64,000 nt of DNA from Farysia itapuensis (taxonomy: Eukaryota > Basidiomycota > Ustilaginomycetes > Ustilaginales > Ustilaginaceae). Position 1 is the stretch's first letter. Each line of letters begins with the position of its first letter. A program made the position numbers and the translations under genes. Where the stretch lies: contig JALBYC010000003.1 of the NCBI GenBank assembly GCA_023212645.1, positions 914,374 to 978,373 of the forward strand, read 5' to 3'. The notes under the pieces are model-generated. The model was not told the origin of the DNA. It saw only the letters and a program-made list of their open reading frames with translations, and made no database searches. Positions 1 to 10,931 of this stretch are shown here, in pieces.

Positions 1-3000
1 CAAAGGTACCGCCGCCAATAAACTGACCCTGCTGCCATCGGATCGTGATCTTGGACGCTGACTGCGCAAGGAACTGCAACGACCGATCTTCGAGACGTGT
101 GTCGTCCAGCACTCTGCCCACGATGCGTTGCTCGACCTCGATTTCGCTTCGCGCCGTGTCCCACTCCAGCATCTTCTGGATCCAGCGTTCCTCGGTAGCC
201 TGAATCGCTGCATCCAGCTTGTTGCAGCGCATTTGTGCACCCATACCAGGACCAAGAGCGACCGACAACTGTGATTCCTCTTCGCTGCTGCCGTGAATTC
301 GAAGCGCTCGGAACTCCTCAGCGGGTACAAGGCTAGGCTCGGCGTTGGCGGTGATGCGTTGGCGGTCAGCCTTGTCGCGCTCTCCCCGCTCCTGTTCCTC
401 TTGCGCTTTCGCTACGCTGCTCCTTGCTCCCAAAATGTCAAAGTGCGAGATGAGCAGAGCCATGCAGGCACCTACTTTGGAACGAAGCATGGCAAAGTCT
501 TGCTCGTTGAGGCGGAAGATGTTGTCAGACGAAGTAATGTGGTTGGCGTTGCCCAGTGCAGATACAGCCCATCGGAACGTCTTGCGCTCGCTTGGTACAC
601 AATCGTCGCAGATGAATGCAATCCAGTCGATTGCAAGACGTCCCAAGGCCAGCGTCATCTGGTCTCGCAGCCTTGTCGACTCGATAAAGGGCAAGGCGCG
701 TCGTCCATGTTCGGCAGCCATTGAATAGCAGTTCTGGATCAGCTCGTCAGAGCCGCCACTCAACGCTTCCGGAATCGCCTCGCGCACGTGCGATCGGTGA
801 GACTGAGCACGACCGCCTTTTCGACGAAGTCGTCGACGGATCTCTGGCACTTTGCGAATAATGGTATCCGAAAGCATGTACACGCCTTTATTAATGTCCT
901 CGAGACCCGACTGAATACGTCCCATGTGTGCCATTTGATCGACCAGGATCTCGAGTGGAAAGAGTCCCTCGCCGTCGTCGGTTGCTGCGTCCGCTTCACC
1001 GGACTGTTGCGCAAAGATGCTCTGAAAGTGGCGCTTGCACAGCTCCAGCCGTCCTTTGGGTCCATCGGCGACCAAACGCAGCCTGCGATCAGCCAGAGTG
1101 ATATCGACGCGTGGCATGACGTGGTGCATAACTTTACCCGTCCACATGAAGGGATCTCGAGGACTGAGGAGCAGAATGTACCGGGGCCGTTCGTCGTCGT
1201 CTGCTCGCATCGAGTTGGCCTGCTTCTCGATTTGCTCGCGCAGAGCATTGGCCTGAGCCCCTTCTTCGGCAGCATCGTCGCCGTCCGGATTGACGGCATT
1301 CGCAGTTGTCTCGGCAGCCATACCCGTATCCTCCTCGCCAGGACGCACTCTCTGTAGACACTTGCAAACAAGGTCGTGGATAAGTTCCGGCTTGTCGTGT
1401 AGACCTGGTTCGGCAATCAAGTAGATGCCGTTCTCTTCGAGTGTCTCGGTATATACCAGGAAGTAATCGTGATCGATCAGTGTCAGCATAAAGTCACTCA
1501 GCGTCATTTGGCTATGATTGACCACGTCGATCGTTTCCGCTCGGGGCAAGTCTGGGTCCTGATACTCGCTGGATGGACGCAGTGTACCAAGATCGTACTC
1601 GGCGGCATTGTCCAATCGATTACGAATGTCTCGAGAGAAGCCAAGCAGCTTTCGCGATCGAATTCGAACACTGTCAAACACGCTATGGATCCACTTTGCG
1701 CGATCTTCGATCGAGATGTTTGCCTTGCCTGCTGTGATGCGGCCAGCGGCGGCACTCGATCCGATATTGGGACCTTGATCTTGCTTGGCAAGGCCGACTG
1801 GTCCGCTGGCCGTATTTGCAAGACGACGGTTGTGCTGATCGTGCTGCGCGATTGTGGCGGTCAACTCTCGGGTAAAATAGCGCGCAATGCGGTCAAAGAG
1901 CTTGTTGACGAAGCGGGTGATGTTTGTGGCAACGATGATGTCGCCTCCCTCGATGGATTCGACGGCGGTGCTGAGGAATCTCCATTCCGGCTCCAAGATC
2001 TCGGTTTCCTTAAAGTAGATGCTGGCTTTGAGCTTGAGTCGGAGAAGCTTGAAGAAAAATTTCAGCGCCTGGCGTAGCACAGAGTCGTATCCTTCCGAGA
2101 TGCACGGTGCCAAGTCCCATCCGCGTTGCGGATCGGAAACGATGATGCCAGAGTACTGCAGCTTGACTCTGCAGGCCATAGCCAGGGCCGCACGCAAGTC
2201 GTCTGTGAGCGAGTCGACAATAAGGACACTGGGCTCTGCCAGCTTTCCGGCGTAGTCCAGTCTGAGACGCAGAGCTCCCTGCATAAGTCGAGTGGGGAAA
2301 TTGATCAGTGTGATGAGCTCCGCCTCAAAGGAAGGCAGTGCCATGCGTTTGAACTGGGCATGATTCTGCAATATGGTGTCTTTGGCCTTGGAAATCAGCT
2401 GGTACAGGCTGGAGAGGGTGCGCTTCTCAAACGTGGACTGAAGGGAGCCCTCTTTCTGGATGCGCTCGATGAAAGTGCTGTCGTCGTCTGCTGCAGGACG
2501 TCGAGAGCGCGGTTGCTGGTCACGCTGATCCTTGTCCTGGGCGTCGTCCTTTTCGTCCGAAACCTTGTGCTTTGTTGCAAGTGATGCAATCTCAAGTGCT
2601 TCTGACCCGGTCCACTTCTGCAGGATACTGATCTGAAGACGAAGTGATGTGGTGACGTTGTACCAGCTGTACAGCACGGCTAATTTGGCTCGCAGTTCGC
2701 TATCGCCCCATGTAGGGACAATCTCGATGGCCTTCTTTGTACTGGGGAACTGTTCCTCTGCGCTGTCGATACGGCTGAGCAGCGATCCAATTTGTGCAAG
2801 AACGCCAGCTTTGTCTTCCTGCAGGACCTGCTTTGGGTTGGGTACACACGACTCTGAGGGTGGCGCGTCTTTAGACGGATCTTGTGCATTGGCAGTCATT
2901 GATTGGTCATCTGCTTGGGTCGCTTGACTGTCAGCGTGGGCAATGTGTTCTGCCCTGCAAGCCTTGATCTCTTCGACGAGTTCGCGAAGCATTTTGCCGT

Positions 3001-4042
3001 AACCTTGCTTGAGTCGCTTTTCCTCTTCTTCTACTGCGCCACGATGCAAGCCTCTGCCTCGCAGCGTTGCCTTGATGTCGAGCCAGCGCTTGTAGCTGAT
3101 CTGTTGTCGCGTCAAATCCGGTGTGTCGACCGAGTTGATTCGCTTGGTTTCTGACTTGAGCACTTCCGAGTTGAGCACAGACTCGAGCATGATCTGCCAC
3201 TCCATGCGCTGCTGCGGATTGAGGATAGGCGTTTCAACTTCGCCAACGTCGGCCGGGGTATGAAGGTCGACCGGAAAGCTTGGACCAGGAGTCGGCGCCA
3301 CACCAGAGGCAGTATCTCTAGAGAAGGGAAACTGCCCTTCTGACGGACCTAGGGAGCGCGATCCTGCGGGATGAGCCACAAAAGGCAGACGCTCGGCATC
3401 CCAGTCATCACTGTCATCGCTAGCGCTCGTGCTCGAGTTCTGCACCGCTCTATCGGTCATCTTGGCCTTGTTGGACCTGCCCTTGTTCCTGACGAGGTCG
3501 GATGAAGAAGTGCTACGCGAGAAGTAGTCGAAATTGCCACTGGACTCATTCGGACGCGGCTGAGAAGCAAAGCCGTAGCCTTTCGGGTCGTCCTCGTCAT
3601 CGTCGTCGGCGTCTGAGTCAGCCAAAACATCGGCGTCGTGATGCATTTGCAGAGCGGCCAAACGCTTTTCCTTGTTTACGTGCTTGGCTACAATGCTGGT
3701 GGAAGGATCGTGACTGGACCCATAGACACTCCCAGATACACTGTGGTCTTCCAGCACAGGAGGGATGAAACCAGACGTGCGAGCTTTTGCGCTGCTGACG
3801 TGACGAAGGGTTGAGCTGGTACGTGGTGCTGAGCGAGGGCCAGTCCTTGTACCTACACCAGCTGCTGGAACGCGAGTCTGTGATGATGCAGGAGCTTCGG
3901 CAGCAAAAGCCACGCTGCCATTGCGGCGATTGGCAGCATCGTTCTTGGAAGGCTGTGGCTTCTGCTCGTCCTCTGCACTCTCATCTTGCTCGAGAATAGG
4001 CGATTCTCGCACGGACTGCTTGATGCGATCAATATCCGTCAT
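1..4042 (-). CDS. SSK2: MAP kinase kinase kinase Ssk2/Ssk22-type (HOG pathway), C-terminal kinase domain off window
   Basis: Partial gene: 1347 codons are open from an ATG at 4042 to the left edge, with no stop in the stretches I translated. The last residues read IRWQQGQFIGGGTF (the glycine loop GQFIGGGTF is residues 1339-1347), which is the start of the MEKK4/Ssk2 kinase domain; the rest of the kinase lies outside. The long N-terminal half is the regulatory region of this family: a disordered Ser/Asp-rich start, then a mostly helical region that includes FMLTLIDHDYFLVYTETLEE. In the family it binds the response regulator Ssk1 and phosphorylates the MAPKK Pbs2 in osmotic and oxidative stress. 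That role is inferred from family membership. It is divergent from RIC1, with only 186 bp between the start codons. Kinase identity is strong; intron absence was checked only in part. Confidence 0.9.
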   Translation of the reverse strand, partial: MTDIDRIKQSVRESPILEQDESAEDEQKPQPSKNDAANRRNGSVAFAAEAPASSQTRVPAAGVGTRTGPRSAPRTSSTLRHVSSAKARTSGFIPPVLEDHSVSGSVYGSSHDPSTSIVAKHVNKEKRLAALQMHHDADVLADSDADDDDEDDPKGYGFASQPRPNESSGNFDYFSRSTSSSDLVRNKGRSNKAKMTDRAVQNSSTSASDDSDDWDAERLPFVAHPAGSRSLGPSEGQFPFSRDTASGVAPTPGPSFPVDLHTPADVGEVETPILNPQQRMEWQIMLESVLNSEVLKSETKRINSVDTPDLTRQQISYKRWLDIKATLRGRGLHRGAVEEEEKRLKQGYGKMLRELVEEIKACRAEHIAHADSQATQADDQSMTANAQDPSKDAPPSESCVPNPKQVLQEDKAGVLAQIGSLLSRIDSAEEQFPSTKKAIEIVPTWGDSELRAKLAVLYSWYNVTTSLRLQISILQKWTGSEALEIASLATKHKVSDEKDDAQDKDQRDQQPRSRRPAADDDSTFIERIQKEGSLQSTFEKRTLSSLYQLISKAKDTILQNHAQFKRMALPSFEAELITLINFPTRLMQGALRLRLDYAGKLAEPSVLIVDSLTDDLRAALAMACRVKLQYSGIIVSDPQRGWDLAPCISEGYDSVLRQALKFFFKLLRLKLKASIYFKETEILEPEWRFLSTAVESIEGGDIIVATNITRFVNKLFDRIARYFTRELTATIAQHDQHNRRLANTASGPVGLAKQDQGPNIGSSAAAGRITAGKANISIEDRAKWIHSVFDSVRIRSRKLLGFSRDIRNRLDNAAEYDLGTLRPSSEYQDPDLPRAETIDVVNHSQMTLSDFMLTLIDHDYFLVYTETLEENGIYLIAEPGLHDKPELIHDLVCKCLQRVRPGEEDTGMAAETTANAVNPDGDDAAEEGAQANALREQIEKQANSMRADDDERPRYILLLSPRDPFMWTGKVMHHVMPRVDITLADRRLRLVADGPKGRLELCKRHFQSIFAQQSGEADAATDDGEGLFPLEILVDQMAHMGRIQSGLEDINKGVYMLSDTIIRKVPEIRRRLRRKGGRAQSHRSHVREAIPEALSGGSDELIQNCYSMAAEHGRRALPFIESTRLRDQMTLALGRLAIDWIAFICDDCVPSERKTFRWAVSALGNANHITSSDNIFRLNEQDFAMLRSKVGACMALLISHFDILGARSSVAKAQEEQERGERDKADRQRITANAEPSLVPAEEFRALRIHGSSEEESQLSVALGPGMGAQMRCNKLDAAIQATEERWIQKMLEWDTARSEIEVEQRIVGRVLDDTRLEDRSLQFLAQSASKITIRWQQGQFIGGGTF

Positions 4043-4228
4043 AGCTGGGCAAATCTGGATGCTGTCTATAGGATCATTGAGAGATGGAGGAGTAAGGAGA
4101 GATGATGAGATGATGGTGGTGTGGAAATTTGCTTTCTTGTCCAACGCAAACAGGACCCTTTTTGGTCCTACCACCCCCTTGCACAAGCCACTCGCACTCA
4201 CACTCACACTTGGGCGAGCTATCATCCA

Positions 4229-7200
4229 ATGTATTGGCCAACGTCGTCTGCCAAGCGACTGCATCTCTCTCCCTCGGGGTTGGATCAGTCGCGCTCCTAT
4301 TTGCATTTCGATGCAGATGCGGCACAGCAGCTGGCAACTGCCCCGGACGAGGATGAAGAGTTGATACAGCTCGCGCGCTCTCGCAACGGTATGATGTGGG
4401 CTGGACTGAGCCACAGTACGATCTCCATCTGGTCTGCTCGCCCTGCGCAGGTAGTCGCTGCCCTCGTTCGCACGCCGCAAAGCTTGGCCGACTACGGCAA
4501 GAATCGACGGCTGGAATGGAGACCCGATGCACGAGCCCTGCTGGTCGAGACGGATGAGTCGTACCTGCTCATCTATCACGTCGTCTACCGAGCCCATGGC
4601 TCAATATACAGCTACGTTCCACCTTCTGGGTCTGGATCCAAATCGCGCACCGGCGAGAACCTGGCACCTGGACCCAGCTCGTTGGGCAGCTCTTTTGCGC
4701 CGGGGGCCGGTGAAAGTGCTGCCGCTGGCGACATGAGTCTCGGAGGGCTGTCCGGCGAAGCGTGTGAGCTTCGCTTCAGACTTGTCCTCCGTATCGATGC
4801 GGGACTCAGGACGGCAAGCTGCACAGACACCCACATGCTCGTCAGCACCACTTCGCCCGCCGCCATTCAGTGCATTCGTTGGCCAGACGACGATCCAGAC
4901 GCGCCCCCGCCAGACCCCAAAGACCCCATGACGCGAACTCGCACCACGCTCGTCAGCTCTTTGCCATGGGTCGTGCAAGACTCAGCCCAAACAGAGATCA
5001 CAGAGATTGTCCACTCGAGGCCCATGGACATGTTTGTTCTGCTCACATCCGATGGCAGAGCCTATGCGGCCAACCTAGACATGCTTAGCGAGTCTTCACC
5101 CTGGACAGGAAAGTGTTTTCACGGCTCGCCCCCTCGGCGACCCTCTCGCACAGCGCCAGACACCTCGGAAGCAGAAGTCAATGGCGATACTAGTGGGGAG
5201 CACATTCTGACGAATCAACATCGCGGAATCTCTGTGGCCATCAATGCCAAGTTCAGCTTGATAGCAATCGGTCTGGAGGACGGCACTGTTTCTGTCTACA
5301 ACTACCGCGCTCCTGGACGGACACCTTTGTTCTCACATACTGTCTCGGTGCGTCATGCGCTCAAGTCAACAGCTAGCTATCTGTCTACCGGCCCCGTACG
5401 TTCCTTAGCCTGGACTAGTGATGGCTACGCACTGGCGACAGGCTGGGAACACGGCGTTGCTGTCTGGTCGACCTATGGCAAGCTGATGGGGTATACCTTG
5501 CGCGAAGACTGGGAGCTCGCCTCGAAACACTTTTCCGACGCATTCATGTTTGGCGCACGCAGTCTCTTCTGGGGGCCAGGCAACACGGAGCTATATATCC
5601 TATCCCTGCGCAAAACCAACCGAGCCTTCAAAGCAGACAATCAGCTCTTCGTCCTGCCCTTTGCCAAATCTGCCGTCGCTGGGCAGCATTCTCCCGACAA
5701 CACACGCTATGCTTTCTTTCAGACAGACGACAGTGTGCATGTGTATCGAGGCGCCGATCAGCCCGACATGTCTGTCATCACTCCCGAAAGCGACGTTTGG
5801 CAACACATCAAGGTACCTCAATCTTATTTGGCTGCCAATTGGCCCATTCGCCATGCTGCTATCAGTGGGGATGGAAACCTGATCGCCATTGCTGGACGTC
5901 GCGGGCTGGCTCACTTTTCCACTGAATCGGGCCGATGGAAGACGCACAAAAGCGTCGCGCAGGAGCAGAGCTTTCTCGTTCGAGGCGGACTGCAGTGGTT
6001 CCAGCATGTACTTATCGCCGCTTGCGATGCAGGTGGAGAGCATCAGCTACGTCTGTACTCGAGAGACGCCGATTTGGACTCTGCACAGCTGCTCGACCTC
6101 CTTGTCCTCTCCAGCCCCGTCGTGCTGACTTCGCTGTTTGACAACAGTCTGTTGGTCTACACAGCCGACAACACCTTTTATCATTTCCTGATCGACCTCA
6201 CGCCAGACCGTATCCGCCTTCGCTTGTGTGGGTCCATCACGTTCCAGGGCGTGGTGGGTGAGCCTGCGCGCGTCCGGGGCATGAGCTGGATGATTCCCGA
6301 AAGCCAACAGCGCTTCGGCGATCCTGTAGACGACTTGACCGTAGCGACCATCATTTTTCTGATCGATGGAAAGCTCGTCCTCCTCCGTCCACGCAAAGGC
6401 GCAACTCGTGGTCATCGCCTCGATCCCGAGGATGACGACAACGACGACGCAGAGATGGCGTACGACATGCAGATTTTGGCAGACAAGATCGAGTACTACT
6501 GGACTCACTTGCAAGGCATTGGAACGCTCGAAAACTCCTTGTGGGGCTATGACGGCAGTTGCATCAAGTTGTGGCTAGACGCTCTGCGTATAGCTACCCC
6601 GGACGCTAGTGATCTTGCCAGCGGCTCAGAGGACGAAGACGATGGAGCGGTCGAGTACAAGACGATCGAATCATCCGTCTCCATGCCGCTGGACTTTTAT
6701 CCGCTCTGCGTTCTGCTGGAGAAAGGCATTGTCGTAGGGATCGAGTCCGAAGTCTCTCTGCGCAAATCTCTCGACTTTGCCATATGGCGTACTGTGACCA
6801 ACACGCATCTCTTCTTGCACCAGATCCTGCGTAACTATCTCGAGAAAGGGCTGCTGGAAGAAGCAGTCTTCTTTGCCTCATCGTATCAGAATCTGGTATA
6901 TTTTGCACATGCTCTCGAGATTCTTTTGCACGCCGTACTGGAGGACGAAGCCGATGCTGGACTTGGCGATGCACTCTACTTGCGCAAAGGCTCTGGCTCT
7001 ATGCTGCAAAAAGAGCGCAGCATGAGTTCGCTGCTTGCCGACATTGCTGAAGACCATTTCGATTTTACGCACAATCAGACCCCAAAGCGAGACCTGCATG
7101 ACTTGCCGCAGTCGCCAGTCAACGTACGCTCGCCCTCAAAGGCGACGCTTGACCTTCCGCTGGAACAACGATCGCGTGCTGCCTCACTCGTCACAAAGCT

Positions 7201-7987
7201 GGAGCAAAAGGCTATCCTGCCTTTAGTGGTGGAGTTCTTGGATCACTTCCCTGAAGCGCTTGAAGTGGTTGTCGGCTGTGCACGAAAGACCGAGGTGGCG
7301 CGGTGGGCGTATCTCTTTGACGTGGTTGGCGCACCCCTTTCGCTGTATCAGAAGTGTATCGAGGCCGATCAACTGCGCACGGCAGGGATGTACCTTTTGG
7401 TGCTGCACAACCTGGAGCCCTTAGACGTTTCGATCGCCTACACCATTCGACTGCTCAAGCTGTGCGTGGAGAAACAGGAGTGGGCCATTTGCCAGGATCT
7501 GTTGCGTTTCGTGTCGAGTATCGACCCGTCAGGTGGTGCGCTCAAGATTGCTGTGGACGAGGCTCAGATTCTGAACGATGGGCAGCAGCAACAGCGACCT
7601 ACCGCGCTACTGCTTCGGACTACTTCAGCGCCGGTAACTGCATCGCCAAGCACACCCACCAGGCTGGATGTCATGCCGGAAGAGGACGAAGAAGCGGAAG
7701 GTGCAATGTTGGCGCCTGAAAGACCCGGTGTGGGAACGCGTTCCAAATCGGCAAGTCTCTCAACGCCATCCGATTCGCCCAGCCGGCAGATACCAGACTT
7801 GACCATCAACGGTCAAGCGCTGTCGCCCCGACTTGCAGCCATGGGCATCGGTTCCGGCCTCCGTGGACAGGTGCGCCACGGCGTCGGTCTCAGCCTCAGC
7901 CGCGTAGGACTGCGAAGCAGCACAGACAGAATTTGGGACCAGCCTGTCAGTCCAACATCTCCTTTGTCTCAACTGCCAACCGAGTAA
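4229..7987 (+). CDS. RIC1: Ric1, subunit of the Ric1-Rgp1 GEF for Ypt6/Rab6
   Basis: A 1252-residue protein. The reading frame is open further upstream, but its extreme 5' end begins at GTG. The first ATG (4229, protein MYWPTSSAKRL) gives the MYWP-type start usual for fungal Ric1. The N-terminal two thirds look like WD40-type beta-propellers (for example WTSDGYALATGWEHGVAVWS). The Ric1 domain is at about residues 820-905 (FYPLCVLLEKGIVVGIE, then a helical LFLHQILRNYLEKGLLEEA stretch). The last about 130 residues are Ser/Pro-rich and probably disordered. In the family, Ric1 with Rgp1 activates the GTPase Ypt6 for endosome-to-Golgi retrograde traffic. Single exon; it shares a very short promoter with SSK2. 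Confidence 0.93.
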   Translation: MYWPTSSAKRLHLSPSGLDQSRSYLHFDADAAQQLATAPDEDEELIQLARSRNGMMWAGLSHSTISIWSARPAQVVAALVRTPQSLADYGKNRRLEWRPDARALLVETDESYLLIYHVVYRAHGSIYSYVPPSGSGSKSRTGENLAPGPSSLGSSFAPGAGESAAAGDMSLGGLSGEACELRFRLVLRIDAGLRTASCTDTHMLVSTTSPAAIQCIRWPDDDPDAPPPDPKDPMTRTRTTLVSSLPWVVQDSAQTEITEIVHSRPMDMFVLLTSDGRAYAANLDMLSESSPWTGKCFHGSPPRRPSRTAPDTSEAEVNGDTSGEHILTNQHRGISVAINAKFSLIAIGLEDGTVSVYNYRAPGRTPLFSHTVSVRHALKSTASYLSTGPVRSLAWTSDGYALATGWEHGVAVWSTYGKLMGYTLREDWELASKHFSDAFMFGARSLFWGPGNTELYILSLRKTNRAFKADNQLFVLPFAKSAVAGQHSPDNTRYAFFQTDDSVHVYRGADQPDMSVITPESDVWQHIKVPQSYLAANWPIRHAAISGDGNLIAIAGRRGLAHFSTESGRWKTHKSVAQEQSFLVRGGLQWFQHVLIAACDAGGEHQLRLYSRDADLDSAQLLDLLVLSSPVVLTSLFDNSLLVYTADNTFYHFLIDLTPDRIRLRLCGSITFQGVVGEPARVRGMSWMIPESQQRFGDPVDDLTVATIIFLIDGKLVLLRPRKGATRGHRLDPEDDDNDDAEMAYDMQILADKIEYYWTHLQGIGTLENSLWGYDGSCIKLWLDALRIATPDASDLASGSEDEDDGAVEYKTIESSVSMPLDFYPLCVLLEKGIVVGIESEVSLRKSLDFAIWRTVTNTHLFLHQILRNYLEKGLLEEAVFFASSYQNLVYFAHALEILLHAVLEDEADAGLGDALYLRKGSGSMLQKERSMSSLLADIAEDHFDFTHNQTPKRDLHDLPQSPVNVRSPSKATLDLPLEQRSRAASLVTKLEQKAILPLVVEFLDHFPEALEVVVGCARKTEVARWAYLFDVVGAPLSLYQKCIEADQLRTAGMYLLVLHNLEPLDVSIAYTIRLLKLCVEKQEWAICQDLLRFVSSIDPSGGALKIAVDEAQILNDGQQQQRPTALLLRTTSAPVTASPSTPTRLDVMPEEDEEAEGAMLAPERPGVGTRSKSASLSTPSDSPSRQIPDLTINGQALSPRLAAMGIGSGLRGQVRHGVGLSLSRVGLRSSTDRIWDQPVSPTSPLSQLPTE

Positions 7988-8707
7988 AGTGCAACGTGCA
8001 GCACGCCTATATGCCTATCTCCATGTGTGTTTTAAGTGGAACCAGTTCTTCGATGGATGCGACCAATTTGGTTCCCTGCTCTGAGTTCGAACCGCGCTCT
8101 CATACCGCCGGCTGGGTCTTTGCATCCTGTGCCACTCGCGCCACTAGCTGCCGTGTACGAGAATTTGTGAGGCCGATTGCGTGGGGGTGCCACATTGTAT
8201 AGCCAAGCAAACGGAGGCACGACCAAACGTGACCTCGGCAAAGCTCAATTTCTCTGGCCAGCAGCCAGTGCGGCAGGAGCCAAGGGTCTGGCGTTTAGCC
8301 GAAGTGTGCGGGCGCTGGACTTGTTAGTGCTTGCACTTCGCTAAGGGACGGTGGAAAACTCTCATCAACCTCGCTTGGCACACCAGGGGTTTGCTGGGAA
8401 TGAATTTATCCCGCAGCGGGCGTGAAATCCGAAACGGCGTTTTCTGAAGGCATGAGAGGGGGGACTCCGGGACTTGGCGTATTCCACCCCGGCCCCGCGT
8501 CGCCTCGCGTCAAAGCGGGCTTCTAATCCATCGAAAAATGCGGGGTTGCCACGCAGCGCTTTCACGACTGGCGTCGTCCAGGCACCCCTTCCATGGAACA
8601 GCTGATTTTCAAGGTGCATGGCGGTCACCACACCGCCAACTTAAAAGGACGTCGAGGTCGAGCTTGGATAGCGGCGCACGGTACGAAATTGCGCTTTTTC
8701 TACAGGG
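7988..8707. other. Intergenic: RIC1 3' flank and FAD-oxidase promoter
   Basis: No convincing gene. It holds GC-box-like motifs matching the CreA/Mig1 core GCGGGG (8493-8498 on the minus strand, 8540-8545 on the plus strand) and CCGGGG (8487-8492, minus strand). The motif is short and may occur by chance. Confidence 0.5.
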
Positions 8708-10591
8708 ATGACTTCTTCCACCTATCTAGGCCTGCTCGTTGCAGCCTTCTTCGCTGCTTTTGCTGCTGTTAGCAATGCTTCACCTGCCGCCGAGTCAGTC
8801 TTCAAGCGGGCCTCGACCAACTCGTATTGCACTCCAGGTCAAAAGTGCTGGCCTACCGACAAGCAGTGGGCTGCCTTCAACAGTACGGTGAGCGGAAACC
8901 TGATCAAGGTGACGCCGTGGCAGAATCCATGCTTCAGCAACCCAGGACCCTTTGATCTGGCGGCATGTGAGCAGGTCAAGCTCACTTACCAGGACGGCAA
9001 CTCGCGCGCGAACCAGGTTGGTGCCACGCAGATGGACAACTGGTCCTATTGCTACACCAACGCCGGTGAAGTTGGCGACTGCACTTTGGACGCGGCCATC
9101 TTGCAGGGTCAGATCAAGCTTGGCCCAGAGCCTGCTAATAGGCAGTGTCGACTCGGGAGATTGTCGCCATACGCTGTGGCTGTAAGCTCCAACGCCGATG
9201 CTCAGGCCGCCGTTGCTTTTGCCACCAAGAACAATATCAAGATGGTGATCAAGAACACCGGTCACGAGTACCTGGGACGAGGCACAGCGCCAGACACGCT
9301 CATGATCTGGACGCACAATCTCAACTCGCTCACCTTCAACCCCAATTTCAACGGCAATGCGGCCGTCGTTATGGGTGCCGGTGTACAAGCCGAGCCAGCC
9401 TACCGCTTTGCGGCACTGAATGGACAAGACATCACACTGGGCGCTTACGGCTCCGTTGGTGTCGCAGGTGGTTTCGCTCTCGGCGGAGGCCACGGACCTC
9501 TTCAGCCCACGTACGGTCTGGCAGTCGACAACATCCTGCAATACACGGTTGTCACGGCGGACGCCAAGGTAGTCACTGCCAACGCACAGCAAAACACTGA
9601 TCTGTACTATGCGCTCCGTGGTGGCGGAGGCGGCACTTGGGGTGTGGTGACAGAAGTGGTATACAAGACGTACCCGTCGAAGCCAATCGTTGCTGTAGTG
9701 TTCAATTTGACCATCAACCCCCTCTACACGCAGGCACAGAAGCTCGCTGCGATCTCGGACTACGTTCAGAACCAGGCAATGTACGAAGTCGGCTGGAGGA
9801 AAAAAGGCTGGTCAGGCTACACATTTATCACGACAAGCTACATCCTCTTTTCGCACTTCTTGCCTGGCGGATCGGTGGTGGACGGTACGAACGACATGGC
9901 CCAGTTCCTACTGTACCTGCAGTCCAAGCAGGTGGCTCTGCAATGGGTGGTCACTCAAAACATGATTACGCCATTCCCTAACTTCGAGCTGTGTCGTGAA
10001 CTCATCTTCCGCTTGGGCGAACCAGAGACTCCTGTTGCCTACAGCGAACGACTCAGCAGTCGCTTGGTCAGCATCCAACAGTACGACACTGACGCCTCGC
10101 GCAAAGCTCTCGGTGACGCCGTTGCCGCTGCATATGGAGATGCCAACAGTGACGACGGTATTACACCTGCCGATATTCCATACCGCACTGGCGAGTCTAT
10201 TCAGCTGTATTCGACCGGTCCACCGCCAACACAGTTTGGTGGTCCTTCCGGTTCCGACACTGGGGTTAACCCGGCATGGCGCAGCAGTATCTGGGAGGTG
10301 CTCCTGTTCACCAACTGGATTCAAGGCATCTCTCAGGCTGGTCGCAATGCCATTGCGCAAAAGGCGAGCAAGGCTATGGATCACGTGCGTCCCTTTGGTC
10401 AAGGAACCTACTTCAGCGAGTCCGACGTTCTCGAACCCAACTGGCAGACTTCCTTCTTCGGCGCAAACTACAACAAGCTTGTACAGATCAAGAAGAAATA
10501 CGATCCCAAGAACGTATTCACGGTGTACAAGGGCATTGGTTACGAGGGCCAAGAGAATCAACAGGCTTTCCGGTGTTATCAGCAAGCATAG
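8708..10591 (+). CDS. Secreted FAD-linked oxidase (berberine-bridge-enzyme-like)
   Basis: A 627-residue single-exon protein with an N-terminal signal peptide (about 1-24, cleavage near SNA/SPA). The FAD-binding PCMH fold covers roughly residues 145-330 and the BBE-type C-terminus carries KKYDPKNVFTVYKGIGYEG. His186 in NTGHEYLGRG is the usual 8-alpha-histidyl FAD attachment residue. The segment GAYGSVGVAGGFALGGG (from residue 245) has Tyr247 where bicovalent enzymes have the 6-S-cysteinyl Cys, so single covalent attachment is expected. The family oxidises sugars, alcohols or alkaloid-like substrates with release of H2O2; the substrate here cannot be told. An MFS permease follows in the same direction, possibly a functional pair. 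Confidence 0.85.
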   Translation: MTSSTYLGLLVAAFFAAFAAVSNASPAAESVFKRASTNSYCTPGQKCWPTDKQWAAFNSTVSGNLIKVTPWQNPCFSNPGPFDLAACEQVKLTYQDGNSRANQVGATQMDNWSYCYTNAGEVGDCTLDAAILQGQIKLGPEPANRQCRLGRLSPYAVAVSSNADAQAAVAFATKNNIKMVIKNTGHEYLGRGTAPDTLMIWTHNLNSLTFNPNFNGNAAVVMGAGVQAEPAYRFAALNGQDITLGAYGSVGVAGGFALGGGHGPLQPTYGLAVDNILQYTVVTADAKVVTANAQQNTDLYYALRGGGGGTWGVVTEVVYKTYPSKPIVAVVFNLTINPLYTQAQKLAAISDYVQNQAMYEVGWRKKGWSGYTFITTSYILFSHFLPGGSVVDGTNDMAQFLLYLQSKQVALQWVVTQNMITPFPNFELCRELIFRLGEPETPVAYSERLSSRLVSIQQYDTDASRKALGDAVAAAYGDANSDDGITPADIPYRTGESIQLYSTGPPPTQFGGPSGSDTGVNPAWRSSIWEVLLFTNWIQGISQAGRNAIAQKASKAMDHVRPFGQGTYFSESDVLEPNWQTSFFGANYNKLVQIKKKYDPKNVFTVYKGIGYEGQENQQAFRCYQQA

Positions 10592-10931
10592 TTTGACGCT
10601 CTTTAGCTTCGTGTAAGCTTGTAATACCAAAGTCACTTTATCGCCAGGCATTGTTGGTAGAATTGGCAAGGACGAGGGCAGAACTAGAACTGAAGCGCTC
10701 GCTCGGTGAATTCGACTTTGAAAATTGACCGAAAAGTAGAATTTTGGGATTGGGATTTTTTCTTGGAATTAATGCCCCCACGCCAAGGCCGTTGGCAGCT
10801 GCAGTCGTTTGCGGCAAGTGGCTGCATGGCCCGCAGGTTTCGTCTGTCCCGTCCAATGACAACGGGCAGTGGCGGCTGTCGGCTGTCGGGAAATTTTTAT
10901 TCAGTAATTCGGGTATGTGTGTAGTTCAACC

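Noticed and set aside
788..1357. Open frame of 189 codons on the plus strand (and others) inside the SSK2 gene
   Set aside because: Antisense shadow of the SSK2 coding frame; no family features.
4121..4228. In-frame extension upstream of RIC1
   Set aside because: Begins at GTG, has no ATG, and the MYWP start at 4229 fits the family.
8075..8110. T-loop-like GTTCGAAC sequence suggesting a tRNA
   Set aside because: The flanking 5-base stems do not pair on either strand and no anticodon or acceptor arm is seen.
8795..9592. 265-codon open frame antisense to the FAD oxidase
   Set aside because: The oxidase on the plus strand has clear motifs throughout; the antisense frame has none.
9908..10669. 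253-codon open frame antisense to the oxidase C-terminus
   Set aside because: Same reason; shadow frame.
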